Source: Bifiguratus adelaidae
Taxonomy: Eukaryota > Mucoromycota > Endogonomycetes > Endogonales
Length of the DNA stretch: 64,000 nt
Reading direction: 5' to 3'
Assembly: GCA_002261195.1 (NCBI GenBank)
Contig: MVBO01000003.1
Span: 216,143 to 280,142, forward strand
Position numbers and translations under genes: made by a program. Below the pieces are notes generated by a model. The model did no database searches and was not told the origin of the DNA. It worked only from the letters and a program-made list of their open reading frames with translations. Below, in pieces: positions 32,248-44,591 of the stretch (position 1 is the stretch's first letter; every line of letters starts with the position of its first letter).

Positions 32248-32793
32248 ATGGATCCACCAAAATATACTCCCAGCACCACGTACCCCCTTGAAAAGTATCC
32301 GATCGAAAAAGATCCCAAGCTCGCGCGCGTGTTGGATCCTTTACCGAGTGCACCTGTCTACGTCAAGGACACCGAGGCACAGGTCGCTCCAAAGACAAAG
32401 CGTCGATGCTGCGGTACACGTCGCGCCAAACTCTTGTGGTGCTGTCTTGGTTTGTTGTGCCTTGTAGCCCTGGTGGGCGGATTAGCTGGTGGAATTACGG
32501 CACATAATCGCCAAATGGCCGATGTACAAGCTCAGGCCGGTGACGTTTCCTTTTCGTCGGCTCCACCTTCGAGGACCACAGCACCGACCGCGACCGCCAG
32601 CTCGGCACTCCCACCGACAGCAACCGGGCTATCGTTTTGCCAGACTGCCTGTCAGCAAGAGTATGTGGATTGCCTTTCGTATTGTGATCAGCATGAGGTG
32701 TTAGGTATCGACATCTTTAATTGCAAGGCCAATTGCGATTTGAATTGGTGTCTTTACCAATGCACCGTCGCTGCCAATCAAGATTGCAATTGA
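32248..32793 (+). CDS. Single-pass membrane protein with repeated C-x3-C ectodomain
   Basis: Single exon, 181 residues. The N-terminal 55 residues are Pro/Tyr/Lys-rich, then a basic and cysteine stretch (KTKRRCCGTRR) leads into one transmembrane helix (LLWCCLGLLCLVALVGGLAGG). A Ser/Thr/Pro/Ala linker follows, then a C-terminal domain of about 50 residues with nine cysteines spaced C-x3-C-x6-C-x3-C-x12-C-x3-C-x4-C-x3-C-x7-C. By the positive-inside rule the Cys domain should be outside the cell or in a lumen, where disulphides would form. The membrane-proximal cysteines are candidate palmitoylation sites. I recognise no named family. It lies between the MAG-like gene and ESA1, with 121 bp before the convergent ESA1 stop. 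Confidence 0.75.
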   Translation: MDPPKYTPSTTYPLEKYPIEKDPKLARVLDPLPSAPVYVKDTEAQVAPKTKRRCCGTRRAKLLWCCLGLLCLVALVGGLAGGITAHNRQMADVQAQAGDVSFSSAPPSRTTAPTATASSALPPTATGLSFCQTACQQEYVDCLSYCDQHEVLGIDIFNCKANCDLNWCLYQCTVAANQDCN

Positions 32794-32914
32794 ATAAAAG
32801 GGATGGAGAAGCAATGACAAATTGGAAGGTAGATGGCAAGGTAAGCTTTCAATAATGCTGATTTGGTTGTATATATATACAAGTGTACATGAAAACATTC
32901 AAGAGTCGAAAGTT

Positions 32915-34507
<1,593 letters not shown>

Positions 34508-34663
34508 CTAGATGCTCAATGTTGACACGCAGATGGTATCACCGACAATGTCTATCGGCAAGTCTATATGTATTGTTGGTGCAATGCGTATACACACCAG
34601 TAATGTCCCGATGAGAAAGAAGAAGCACTCACTACGCCGGCCTACCCTCAAAAATTTTACCGT

Positions 34664-36078
34664 CTACCAATTCGTGATGTCTGCCTCTGCTTCTCCAAAC
34701 ATGCTATCTTTCTCTACTTTGAGTCCTGTGGCTGGCAGAACGTCTTGTTCTGAGGCAGTTTGAGAGTTCCATATCTTGGGATGATGTTTGACGATGAACT
34801 TGGTGATGTGAGAGTTGATTTGGTCGAATTCGAGGAGAAATCCGTCATGGCCATCGGGAGATTGAATGGTGACCATTTCCGCGTTGGGTATGTGCTCGGC
34901 AAGTTCGTATTGCTCGCCGATCGTAAATAGACCGTCTGATTCAATACCAATAATGAGGGCTGGCTGCGTTAGAGAGGCTAGTACTTGCTCATAACCCTCT
35001 CTACGGTAACCGAGATCATGCGTATCCATCTTTCGCGTGAGGGCGATGTAGCAATTCGCGTCGAATCTAGACACAAACTTGTCGCCTTGGTATCTCAGGT
35101 AACTTTGTGCGGAAAATACGGTAGGAGCGCTGGTGAGGGGCGGATCGTTGATCGTGGTATGTGTTTGAGGAGATGTGGGTAGACCGTTTGCATCCGTCGT
35201 CATAGTGCCATTTTGTGTATTTCTCGCTGATGATCGGTGTCCGTCGTTATGGATAGATGCCGCCCATTCTCCAGGCGAAGAAGGGCGTTTGTTGATCGTC
35301 TGATAGCGGCGCTCGGCAGATTTGCGGCCAAACCGAGACTCAAAGGAATTGCGTGATCGATAGGTCAACAATGCCGACATACGTGCAGCGGCGAGGCCAG
35401 CCGTAGGGGCCTTGTCCGGCGTATAGTAGCCATCCTCTACCACACAAGGGTGTTAGATCTTGCCATAGTTGATCCAGGCCACTCACCATAGTTTGGATCG
35501 CTGTAAATCGACTGTCGTTGTGCTTCCCCCCAACTTATACACCAGGCAGAATGTCTTCCAGACGTGGCGAGTGGCACAAACGACTTTACGTATTCAGGAC
35601 CGAAACAAGCCCATTCCAATACCTGCATTCCCCCCAAGGAACCGCCAATAACAACGGCCACCTGATCGATCCCTAGCGTGTCCAAAATATAGCGATGAAT
35701 CCGTACGTCGTCTCTAATGCTACAGAGAGGAAACTCTGGCCCATACTTGCGCCCCGTCTCGGGATTAATGGTCATCGGCGAGGCACTTCCATAAGGTGAC
35801 CCGAGCACGTTACCACAAAAGATGAAAAACTTTGTCGGATCAAAGGCTTTTCCAGGTCCAATTAGAGGACCCCACCAATCCTCAACCGCAGCACTTCCCG
35901 TCAATGCATGGCAAATGACCATCACATTGTCCTTGGCTTCGTTAAGTTTTCCAAATGTCTTCCATGCCACAGGCACATCCTTGAGAACTACTCCAGAATC
36001 AAGCGTAAAAGAAGGCACCACAGTAAATTGTTGCTCTCCCACCAAGCCAACCAGAGGATTGTCTCGGTTGAATTCCAT
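34664..36078 (-). CDS. MET2: Homoserine O-acetyltransferase
   Basis: Two exons (35487-36078, 34664-35436) encode 454 residues. The alpha/beta-hydrolase motifs are intact: ALTGSA near the oxyanion site, nucleophile Ser in GGSLGGMQVLEW, the catalytic Asp in GIESDGLFTIGEQ and His in SPDGHDGFLLEF. The junction recreates DPNYEDGYY, and GLAAARMSALLTYRSRNSFE follows as in Met2. A low-complexity insertion of about 75 residues sits before SYLRYQGDKFVSRFDANCY, as is common in fungal Met2. The enzyme transfers acetyl from acetyl-CoA to homoserine, giving O-acetylhomoserine for methionine synthesis. It shares a 445-bp divergent promoter with the oligopeptidase gene. Confidence 0.95.
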
Positions 36079-36523
36079 GGCAAAGTGCGAGAAGCAAGGT
36101 CAAAGAAGAAATTTGAGATTTTGATTCATGGTGAGCAAGAGAAGGTCTTTTTGATCCTTTGTATTATCTTGGGGCATTAAGGTATGACTAGGGACATAGG
36201 AGGACGGTGGAGGTGCTGAAGGGAGAAGAATAAGAGCTGTCATGGAAAAGGTAGATACTGTAGTGTGGGATCAATCATACACATCCACATCCTCTAGGAT
36301 CGGCAATCATTTGACCTCGGCCTATGAATAGGTATGCAAATATAAACCAGGATCACCTCGTGCCGCCGAGTCTCGGCGTTTTGCGTCGAACGATGCGCAC
36401 GCGTTCTCGAGTGCAATTTCCCCCATCCATGCGCTGGTACTCACACAGCCGACGTGTTGTCCCTTTAAGGCAAGAATCGCCATTCTTGTCACACTCCTCT
36501 CTTCTCCCTCTCACTTTTTCATC
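36079..36523. promoter_or_regulatory. Divergent promoter of MET2 and the oligopeptidase gene
   Basis: 445 bp without a gene. On the plus strand TATAAA at 36341-36346 is followed by a CT-rich tract (about 36489-36520) just before the oligopeptidase ATG. I saw no convincing Cbf1 or Met31-type site for MET2. Confidence 0.5.
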
Positions 36524-39380
36524 ATGCCGGCACCCGCAGCGCCTACCTTCCACTATACAGCAGAGGATATCACGCGTGTCTTTGAACAAGCATGCACGGA
36601 AACCGTCAAGGTCAACGACGAGGTGGCTGCTCTGACGTTGGACGAGTGCACCTTTGAGTCTGTTATCGCCCGCAAGGGACGACTCGATAACTGGTGCGGC
36701 ATCATTAGTATTCCAGAGTTCTTTAGGCACGTTTCTACCGACAAGGCCTTGCGGGATGCTGCCACGGAAGGCTCACTCAGATATGAGGCGAGTGCACCCT
36801 TGTCCAAATCAGAGTGATGACGCTGATGGGCATCGGTGTATGTAGGAGCTCTCTATTGAGCAAACGATGCGTAAGGATGTGTTCAAAGCAGTTGATCACG
36901 TCAAAAAGACGACCGATATCAATAGTTTGTCCCCCGAGAATGCTCGCTTGTTGGAAAAGATGCACTTGGCCTACGTGCGCAACGGCCTACTATTGGATGA
37001 TGAGAAGCAAGAAGAGTATAAGCGGATCAACAAGAGATTGGCCGTGCTAAAGACAGAGTTTTCTAAAATTTCAAATGAGGAGTCCAGCTATCGTTTGTTT
37101 ACACGCGAGGAGTTGGAAGGCTTGCCATCTGATTTCATTGATCACCTGCCAAAGCAAACGGATGAAAAGGACGGTCAGGAGAAACACAAGCTGACCATGA
37201 AGTATCCAGATCTTCTTCCCGGTGAGCATCCACCCGCACCTCGCTCATACATCGTGCTGATATGGGCAATCTTTCAGTCTTGAAGTTTGCCAAGAACGAA
37301 CATGTACGCAAGGAAATGTGGTTTGCGAACGAGACTAAATGCCCAGAGAACGTTGCTTTGCTTGAAGAGGTGAGTACAAAAGGCAGCCTCGTACTCGCAC
37401 GTTGATGCTCAATGCTTGCATAGGCTCTTTCGCTTCGTCGCCAGGCAGCCAAGGTGGGTAGTTTTGTTAAAGCAATCTCACGCATCGGTTTTCACCACGG
37501 TCCTGCAGATCCTCGGTTATGCCTCGCATTCCGATTACGTGCTCGAAGTTCGCATGGCCAAGAATGCCAAGACGGTCGAGGATGTAAGTCATGGATCACT
37601 TATGGCAAAGACAAACTCGCTCATAGCCGGTTGCAGTTTCTGTCGGACTTGCGCAGCAAAGTGACACCTATCGGTACGAAAGAATTGGAACGACTCAAGG
37701 CATTGAAATGTGTGAGTGCTCTGCGTCCGAAAAGGCTTATCGATGAATACTGAAGCTCGGCAATGAAGGCTGAAAAGGAAGAACAAGGTCAAGAGTTTGA
37801 TGGGACATTTATGGCTTGGGATAAGATGGTAAGCTTAAATCAACCTGCAACACCATGCATTCCTTTAACACTACTCTCGAAAGTACTACCACCAAAGGCT
37901 ACTGGAAAGTGAATATAGCGTGGACGAGAACAAGATCAAGGAGTACTTTTCTCTTCCGCAAGTGACCGCCGGTAAGACCAAGAGCGACACCCAATGCGGC
38001 ATGTAATAACTTTTACTACAGGCATGCTCAAGATTTATGAGCAAGTGCTTGGAATCCGCTTTGTCGAGGTTGAATCTGCGGACACCTGGCATCCTGGTAA
38101 GATTTAGGACAATACCCCGTACGGTTTCGTGATTCATGGCGCGACGTTAGACGTCAAGTATTTGGAGGTATGGGATGCCGCGGAATCCAAAGACTTTCTG
38201 GGTCACATGTACCTTGATCTGCATCCTCGGTATGCAAAGTAGACCTGAAATGGGCTGACTAATACTCAATAAAGGTTTTAGGGATGGCAAGTTCAGTCAT
38301 GCGGCGCAATTTACGTTAGCTGATGGCTTTGAGAACGAGGACGGTTCTCGATCGTATCCTGTTGCTGCCATGGTGGCCAACTTTACCAAACCGTGAGTCA
38401 TTGGCGCGAGTCCTTTCATTGTAAGTGCTAACAATGTTCTTTAGAACCAATGAAAAGCCTTCGCTCTTGACCCATCGCGAATTGGAAACCTATTTCCACG
38501 AGTTGGGTAAGTCGGCACTTAATCACTGGCCATATTAAACCTTTAGGCAGGACATTGTATGCATAACCTCTGCTCCAAGACCAAATGGGCTAGATTCCAC
38601 GGTACATCCGTCGAATGGGACTTTGTGGAAGCTCCTTCGAAGGTACACCATGACAACCGAAACTCACGTCACGCCCTAAATGCCATTATAGATGTTGGAG
38701 AACTGGTGTTGGTCACGAGCAGAACTTCAGGGATTGTCGGGACACTATGCTCGCAAAGGCGAGAAGATCCCGGACGAGATGGTGGATAAACTCATCAAGA
38801 GCAAATTTGTTATGGCCGGTTTGGACAATCTCACTCAGAATGCCTATGCCACCTTTGACATTGTCGTTCACACCAGGGATGGTAAGAAGTAATGTTTGTT
38901 CAAAATTGATACTCATATCTGTTGCAGAAGACAATTTTGAAACCACTCCCTTGTGGAATAAGATGCGCGATGAAATCACCTTGATCCCAGGTCTACACGT
39001 GAGTCTATTCTGCCTGACGTTCGCATGAGCTCACGCGTCTTGAAGAACACCTGGCGCCCTGCCTCCTTTGGCCATTTGATGGCTGGATACGATAGTTCCT
39101 ATTACGGATATATGTGGGCAAAGGTCTTTTCGTCTGACATGTTCCATAGCAAGTTTGAAAAGGACCCCATGTCAGTTGAAGCGGGTAGAGAGTATCGAAA
39201 GTATATCTTGGAGCGCGGTGGTTCAGTGTAAGTGCGAACTGGTATATTCAAGAACAACATGGCTGACGCGCTTGCAGCGATGCCGAGGTCTTGTTGAGAG
39301 ATTTCCTGGGTCGGGAACCGTCGAATGAAGCCTACTTTACAGAATTGTTGGCTGGCACTGGGAACAATGCGAAATTGTGA
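36524..39380 (+). CDS. PRD1: Saccharolysin/thimet-type M3 oligopeptidase
   Basis: Seventeen exons (36524-36787, 36846-37221, 37278-37369, 37424-37453, 37509-37583, 37637-37711, 37769-37828, 37884-37971, 38022-38096, 38151-38229, 38282-38392, 38445-38506, 38551-38642, 38692-38881, 38928-38998, 39046-39227, 39278-39380) total 2025 nt, 674 residues. Family features: the IEQTMRKDVF segment, the zinc site FHELGHCMH (HExxH, split by intron 12), the downstream MLENWCW and the GHLMAGYDSSYYGYMW C-terminal signature. These enzymes cut peptides under about 20 residues in the cytosol, with Prd1 also in the mitochondrial intermembrane space. Exon 4 is 30 nt. Intron 1 (36788-36845) needs a GC donor (gcgagt) to join RYE to ELSIEQ in frame. 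Confidence 0.94.
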
Positions 39381-39480
39381 TTGCAGCAAGAGAAGGTGAT
39401 TCTATATGCAAATGACAAGGTGGCAGTATACTATACATAAAGGCAAAATACCCTGCAATAAAGTCCAATGCGATGAGTGT

Positions 39481-41781
39481 CTATGTATGAGAGAGTGTCG
39501 GTACAAGTTCCGAGAGCGATCGTTCGCCATAGTAGGCACCCGGTGTTTGAATCCGCTCGGCCAATGCAGCAAGGTCTCGAGGGACGCGCTGGGGCCGAGT
39601 AATGCTTTTCAACAACGGTTGGGTTTCCTGGAGCACGTCGGCGGACGGACACTTGCGTAATAGATTAGAATACGTGTCAAGGTCTAGTGAAAGTGTCTTG
39701 AACCTCATGTCACTAACGATGTTTTGTACACCTTGTACATCGCCATGGGTGAGATAAGCGCGAAGGAGGATGGTGAAAGAGGATGTTTTGGGAGGTATTC
39801 CAGATGCTTGCATCTGCGATAGGAGACTGTTTGCCTTCATCATGTTGTCATGGCGACAGTACCCTTCCAGCATATGTTCAAAGGTATGGCGATCGACTGA
39901 AACATTTGAGGAGCATTGCATGGCTTCAAATACTGACTCTGCCTTCTCCATTGAGCCGAGCAAAATGTAGCCGTGAAGCATGGCATTATGGGGTGCGGTC
40001 CCTTGAGGGGATTTGGCCTGCATGAGGTGGAACACTTGCTCAGCTCCGATCAGGTCTCCCGCTTTAACGTGAGCGTCGATGAGTGTGGTATAAATGAACG
40101 GATTTGGTTCCAAGCCTACATGGAAAATCTCTTGTGCTACTTTTTGTACATTGTCGACATCGCCATTGTTGGAATAGGCCGTCATAAGCGTTCCGTAGGT
40201 GACAATATCCGGCACAATTCCGATCCGAGTCATCTTATGGACGAGTGCCTTTGCTGCATTGGCCTTACCCTTCCTCGCGAGGTCGTGAAGGAGTAAATTG
40301 CAAATGATTCGATTTGGCAGGCATTGATCACTTTTCATGAGCGCAAATAGCTTGTCTGAATGGATAGGCAAGTCCTGATGAATCAAACATTGGATGAGAC
40401 TACCGTATATACGTGGATGAACAGATCGTCTTGTTGCCCGAACATGCGACAGAATGTACCCAAGCGTTTCCAAATCTCCGCTCCTGTTGCAAAGCTCAGC
40501 CAAGGCACAGAAAGTCGCCATATTTGGCTTGACGGATGAATTCGCTACTTTGGAGACAATGTCCTTGACGTGGCGTGTAGATATTCTATCTGGCTGCTTG
40601 AGACAGGCGCCAAGCAGCATGTTAAAAGTCAGGATGGTAGGTTGGAAGCCGCGCTTAGTCATATCGTTCAATAGGGCCAGCGCTTTGTTCAGGCTTTCCT
40701 TTCGCCCAATGGCACCGATGAGTGTCGACAGAACATGGTTGTCGATAGGCATATCATGGCGTTGCATGTATTCGAAAATGGCATTCGCTCGTGTTGAATC
40801 CTGAGCATCCGCGAAATATACGCACAAGGTGCGTAACAGTCGTCCACTTAATATCAAGGAGCCTGACATAAGCTCGGAAGCCCACGTCCACACTTGATTT
40901 TTTTCAAAGGTCAAGCTTCCGTGGTGCTTGAGACCTTTGAGTAGGGCAGCGCAAGTCTTGCTATCGAAACTGAGATGAAGCTGCGCCATATCGGTCACGA
41001 GATCGAGCGTTTTCTGGAGGACTTGAGTTTCTTTCTTCACTGAACCGAATCGATAAGCTCGCAATAAGCCTCTATACACCTTTTCCATGCCACGATGATC
41101 CGTTTCATCTTGCTCCGACCGCAGGTTCTTGAAGAGCTTCTCTACCTCATCCAAATGCCCGTTTCGACCAAAGACATACATGAGAGCCAGCTTCTCCCGA
41201 CGAGACATGGCATGTCCAAGTGATGCCATATCAGAGATCAGAGAGAGCAAAAAGTCGACGCCGAATCTGTCCTGCGAGCTACTTTTGCTGAAAAAGTAGA
41301 CCAATTGTCGATATTCGGCGTCAGTAAGATGATTGAGAAAGGAGTGGTTGCGCAGATCTTCATAGCACTCCCAGGCTTCAAAGATTTGGCTACGCTTCAC
41401 AAGCTGAGTACGATCTGGCAGGCGAATAAGGTCACGTAGACGTTGCACAACAGACTGTGAGGTGTTGAACTGAGACTGATTTAGTGCTGCAGAGTAATAT
41501 ATGTCTAGATCGTCGGCTGTTTCGCTTCGTTCTTGAGTAGCTGATTGAGTCTGTGCATAACGACGCTGTGCCACATGTTGAGAAGCAAAACAGAGGGATC
41601 GAATGCCATGGTATGTCGAAAAGGTGTTGCGAGTTGATCCGATTGGCTTCACTCCGCGCTGGGTGCCAGCTATTGTCCGCTTACAGAGAAGTTTTGTGGT
41701 ACTTATGCTATGCGCACTACCCATCGCTGAAGCTCTACCAAGCTGTAAGACATACCATCGTACGTTACAAGCCTGAACCAT
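39481..41781 (-). CDS. Pentatricopeptide-repeat (PPR) protein, probably mitochondrial
   Basis: Single exon, 766 residues. The first 80 residues are rich in Arg, Ser and Thr with few acidic residues, as in a mitochondrial presequence. From about residue 220 onward there are PPR units, clearest in the C-terminal half: VTYGTLMTAYSNNGDVDNV, FIYTTLIDAHVKAGDLIGAEQVF, APHNAMLHGYILLGSMEKAESVF and SSFTILLRAYLTHGDVQGV, each about 35 residues. PPR proteins bind organellar RNA and control its processing, stability or translation. No SMR or DYW domain is seen. Which RNA it serves cannot be told. It is divergent from the U1-70K gene, 105 bp between start codons. Confidence 0.88.
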   Translation of the reverse strand: MVQACNVRWYVLQLGRASAMGSAHSISTTKLLCKRTIAGTQRGVKPIGSTRNTFSTYHGIRSLCFASQHVAQRRYAQTQSATQERSETADDLDIYYSAALNQSQFNTSQSVVQRLRDLIRLPDRTQLVKRSQIFEAWECYEDLRNHSFLNHLTDAEYRQLVYFFSKSSSQDRFGVDFLLSLISDMASLGHAMSRREKLALMYVFGRNGHLDEVEKLFKNLRSEQDETDHRGMEKVYRGLLRAYRFGSVKKETQVLQKTLDLVTDMAQLHLSFDSKTCAALLKGLKHHGSLTFEKNQVWTWASELMSGSLILSGRLLRTLCVYFADAQDSTRANAIFEYMQRHDMPIDNHVLSTLIGAIGRKESLNKALALLNDMTKRGFQPTILTFNMLLGACLKQPDRISTRHVKDIVSKVANSSVKPNMATFCALAELCNRSGDLETLGYILSHVRATRRSVHPRIYGSLIQCLIHQDLPIHSDKLFALMKSDQCLPNRIICNLLLHDLARKGKANAAKALVHKMTRIGIVPDIVTYGTLMTAYSNNGDVDNVQKVAQEIFHVGLEPNPFIYTTLIDAHVKAGDLIGAEQVFHLMQAKSPQGTAPHNAMLHGYILLGSMEKAESVFEAMQCSSNVSVDRHTFEHMLEGYCRHDNMMKANSLLSQMQASGIPPKTSSFTILLRAYLTHGDVQGVQNIVSDMRFKTLSLDLDTYSNLLRKCPSADVLQETQPLLKSITRPQRVPRDLAALAERIQTPGAYYGERSLSELVPTLSHT

Positions 41782-41884
41782 GACCAACAGAGCAAATACG
41801 CAGCGATCGGGTAGTGTGTCAAATTGTCTACGTCATCAAAACTCGCGTTGGAGTTTTGCGCGTTGTGTGGGAACGATCACTTGA
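41780..41884 (+). promoter_or_regulatory. Possible upstream ORF of the U1-70K mRNA
   Basis: A 34-codon frame starts at the ATG inside the CATG whose minus strand is the PPR start codon, and ends with TGA at 41882-41884, two bases before the U1-70K ATG. If transcription starts upstream of 41780 this would be a uORF ending next to the main start. Confidence 0.35.
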
Positions 41885-41886
41885 GC

Positions 41887-43062
41887 ATGACAGACAAGTT
41901 GCCGCCGCATCTACTGCGGTTATTTGCACCTCGTCCACCTCTTCTATATGCGACACCTCTAGATCGTGCGCCAGAAGAGAGAACTGGTGCTCAGATCTCT
42001 GGAGTTAGCGACTATGTAGAACTGTTAAAGGATTACGACAAGGACTATGTCCCGTGGAAGAGCGTCGCGGAGCGCAAGAAAGAAAAGGTATGCCTCTTTT
42101 GCTTCACTAAAGTCGCCGTTGTTTAAAGCATCCGCTGACACCTTCTTTCAGATGTTGGCCAAAAAACAGGCGGCAGAGCAAAGGATACAGGCTGCGCTGG
42201 CAGAGTACAATCCCGAGCAAGATCCCAACGCGCAGGGTACAGACGCCTTCAAATCATTATTCGTAGGAAGGGTCGCCTACGACCTAACGGAGCGAGACTT
42301 GCAAAAAGAGTTTGACCATTATGGACCTGTCAAATCAGTAAGTTTTTCATAGCAGGATGCTGATCTTTGGTAAGCTAAGGTTACTCCAGGTCATCTTGGT
42401 CAAGGACAAGGACGGAAACTCAAGAGGATATGCTTTTATAGAATTTGAGAGAGAGTCGGACATGAAAGGTCGGTTTTACTGCGCCCAATGTGGTGTATCT
42501 GATGTGCTCATGCCATGTTTTAGCCGCGTACCGAGATGCTGATGGAGTAAAGGTGAATGGCCGCCGGATTGTGGTAGACGTTGAGCGAGGGCGGACAGTG
42601 AAGGAGTGGAAACCACATCGACTAGGAGGTGGCTTGGGGAAGACGCGAGTTGGAGGTCCCGATCAGAACCAAAGATACTCTGGAAGGGAAGGCAGCACAC
42701 CACAGCATGAACGAAGTGGGTACGATCGCGGCTACGATGGAGGAGGCTATCGCAGTCGAGGAGGAGGCGCATACGGAGGTGGCCGGAGTGGTGGTTACGG
42801 TGGAGGTGGAGGTCGCGGAGGGTACGGAGGCCGGTCAGGTGGAAGAAGCAGCTACAATGACGGTGGCTATGGCGGCCGTGGTGATGGAGGATATCGCGAT
42901 CGCGGTTATAATAGGTACGAAGACCGTGGGGATTCGGACAGGAAGCGGCACCGTAGTCGGAGTCCAGGACGATCCCACAGAGATCATTATAGAGATAGTG
43001 ACAGAGATAGTCGCTATGGTCATCACGATCGAAGCAGAGAAAGTTATCGTTACGATCGGTAA
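41887..43062 (+). CDS. SNP1: U1 snRNP 70-kDa protein
   Basis: Four exons (41887-42087, 42152-42337, 42390-42468, 42524-43062) encode 334 residues. The start [15 protein letters not shown] is the U1-70K N-terminal signature that wraps around the Sm core. An alpha-helical stretch leads to an RRM with RNP2 [10 protein letters not shown] and RNP1 RGYAFIEF, binding U1 stem-loop I. After the [23 protein letters not shown] is conserved. The C-terminal tail is Gly/Arg/Tyr-rich (RGG and [10 protein letters not shown] type) and then Arg/Asp/Ser-rich with RSRSPGRS, resembling animal U1-70K more than yeast Snp1. The protein recognises 5' splice sites as part of U1, relevant here because this genome uses unusual donors. 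Confidence 0.95.
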
Positions 43063-43324
43063 CCATACCCTTCAAAGTTCCCCAGGCAGGGACATTGTAT
43101 TGTATAGCGCATCTTTCACCAATGAAAATTTGCCCCTATTGAATATGACCCATTGTTCTGCTTCTGGGTTGCATGACAGAACATGTGACTCCACATTGGG
43201 GTGAACCGGCGGATGGAACACTTGTCCTTGTTCGTGCTCTTTCATGTGGAGCTACGTCGTTCCATGGTTTTCCTCGGGTCGGCAGACCTCGCCACAACCG
43301 GCGCAACTATCAGAGGTGGAAAAG

Positions 43325-44525
43325 ATGAATATCCACGGGCTACCCTCCCAAGGGCGACAACGATACAATGTAAACTGGCAGAGTGATGACCGACCGCTAG
43401 TTATCGTCACCAGTTGCGACTTTTATTACGGCTTCAGTATCGCTAGTGCGCTCTTGACTGACGCATCGGATGTCTGTCGTGTGCGAGCAGTAGGACAACG
43501 CAAGGAGCCATTATCGACGCTGGCGAGGATGGGTAAGCGTCGTCGAAGAAAATGATGCCAAGGCTAATAGGATGACAGGCGCCGAGACGGCCGTGATCGA
43601 CTTTGGCAATGAAAAGAGCATCACCACAGCCTTTCAGCACAAGACGGATTGCAAGGTGATTCTATCAATCGGGTCCAACGAAGAGCGGATGAAGGAAGCT
43701 ACTTGTATGCTGCAGGCCATAGATCAAGCGGATGTGGACTTGGTCTGTCTCTTATCACAGGGTGGCGCTGATCCTACCTCCGAATGGAAGCAACTGAAAG
43801 AATTTGGAAAGCTCGAATGGCAAGTGCTCTCTCGGAACGGTGGCAATAGCTGCATCTTGAGGTAAGTCATCAAATTGTAGGTTCATCCTTGCGGGAACGC
43901 CACTGAATGGCGCTTCCTAGAACGGACTGGGTACAAACCAATTTTCTTTTCTGGACGGACGCAACAAGCAAAAATGCGGAGTTTCCACTTTCCTTTGGTT
44001 CAAACCATCCCACTTTGGCCCCTCTTGCTATGACAGACATAGCGAAAGCTGTTACGGCCATCGTCAAGAACGCAGGAACCTTGTTGACCGTCTCGACAAA
44101 ACGCACCTTCACGCTTCAAGGTCCAGATCTCGTATCATCCACTCAAATTGTGAGGTTGCTCAATGACGCACTTAAAAATCCTGTGATCGGCGAGAAGCAA
44201 GTGAGCCGAGAGGAACTGAAGGCATATCTTGTTGGACTTCGTGATAATCCAAAGAGAGATGGCATTATTCCGCCAAACGACACGACGATTGAAACGGTAA
44301 GTATTATCGCCAAGATTGTCCATACATCTCATCCTATGCCAGTTTCTGGATTACTTTGATTTCGTGGAAAGTGTGGATCAAGGCCGGTCCCACGATATGG
44401 AGGATTTAACTGGTGATAAAGGCACATCCTTGCAAGAGTAAGTCAGCACCATCCAAGGTACACCGTGCTCAACCCGCGCGTTTAGCTTTTTCAAAGAATA
44501 CGCCCGATACTTTCGTCCTGAATGA
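43325..44525 (+). CDS. NmrA-like (atypical short-chain dehydrogenase) protein
   Basis: Five exons (43325-43532, 43579-43861, 43921-44296, 44343-44437, 44486-44525) encode 333 residues. After a short N-terminal extension the Rossmann start LVIVTSCDFYYGFSIASALL occupies the place of the usual GxTGxxG loop, which is degenerate here. The order that follows is that of NmrA-like proteins: GAETAVIDFGNEKSITTAF, a strand-loop with CLLSQGGAD, ILRTDWVQTNF, and a domain-closing helix with EELKAYLVGL. Family members act as redox sensors or isoflavone-reductase-like enzymes; with the cofactor loop altered, a catalytic role is uncertain. Stop codons of this gene and the next are 66 bp apart (convergent). 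Confidence 0.78.
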
Positions 44526-44591
44526 CTGTGTTCCCAAGACAACTTTTCAATTTCAAATGTCTTGTATAGCTGTAGGAATATTGTACACAAA

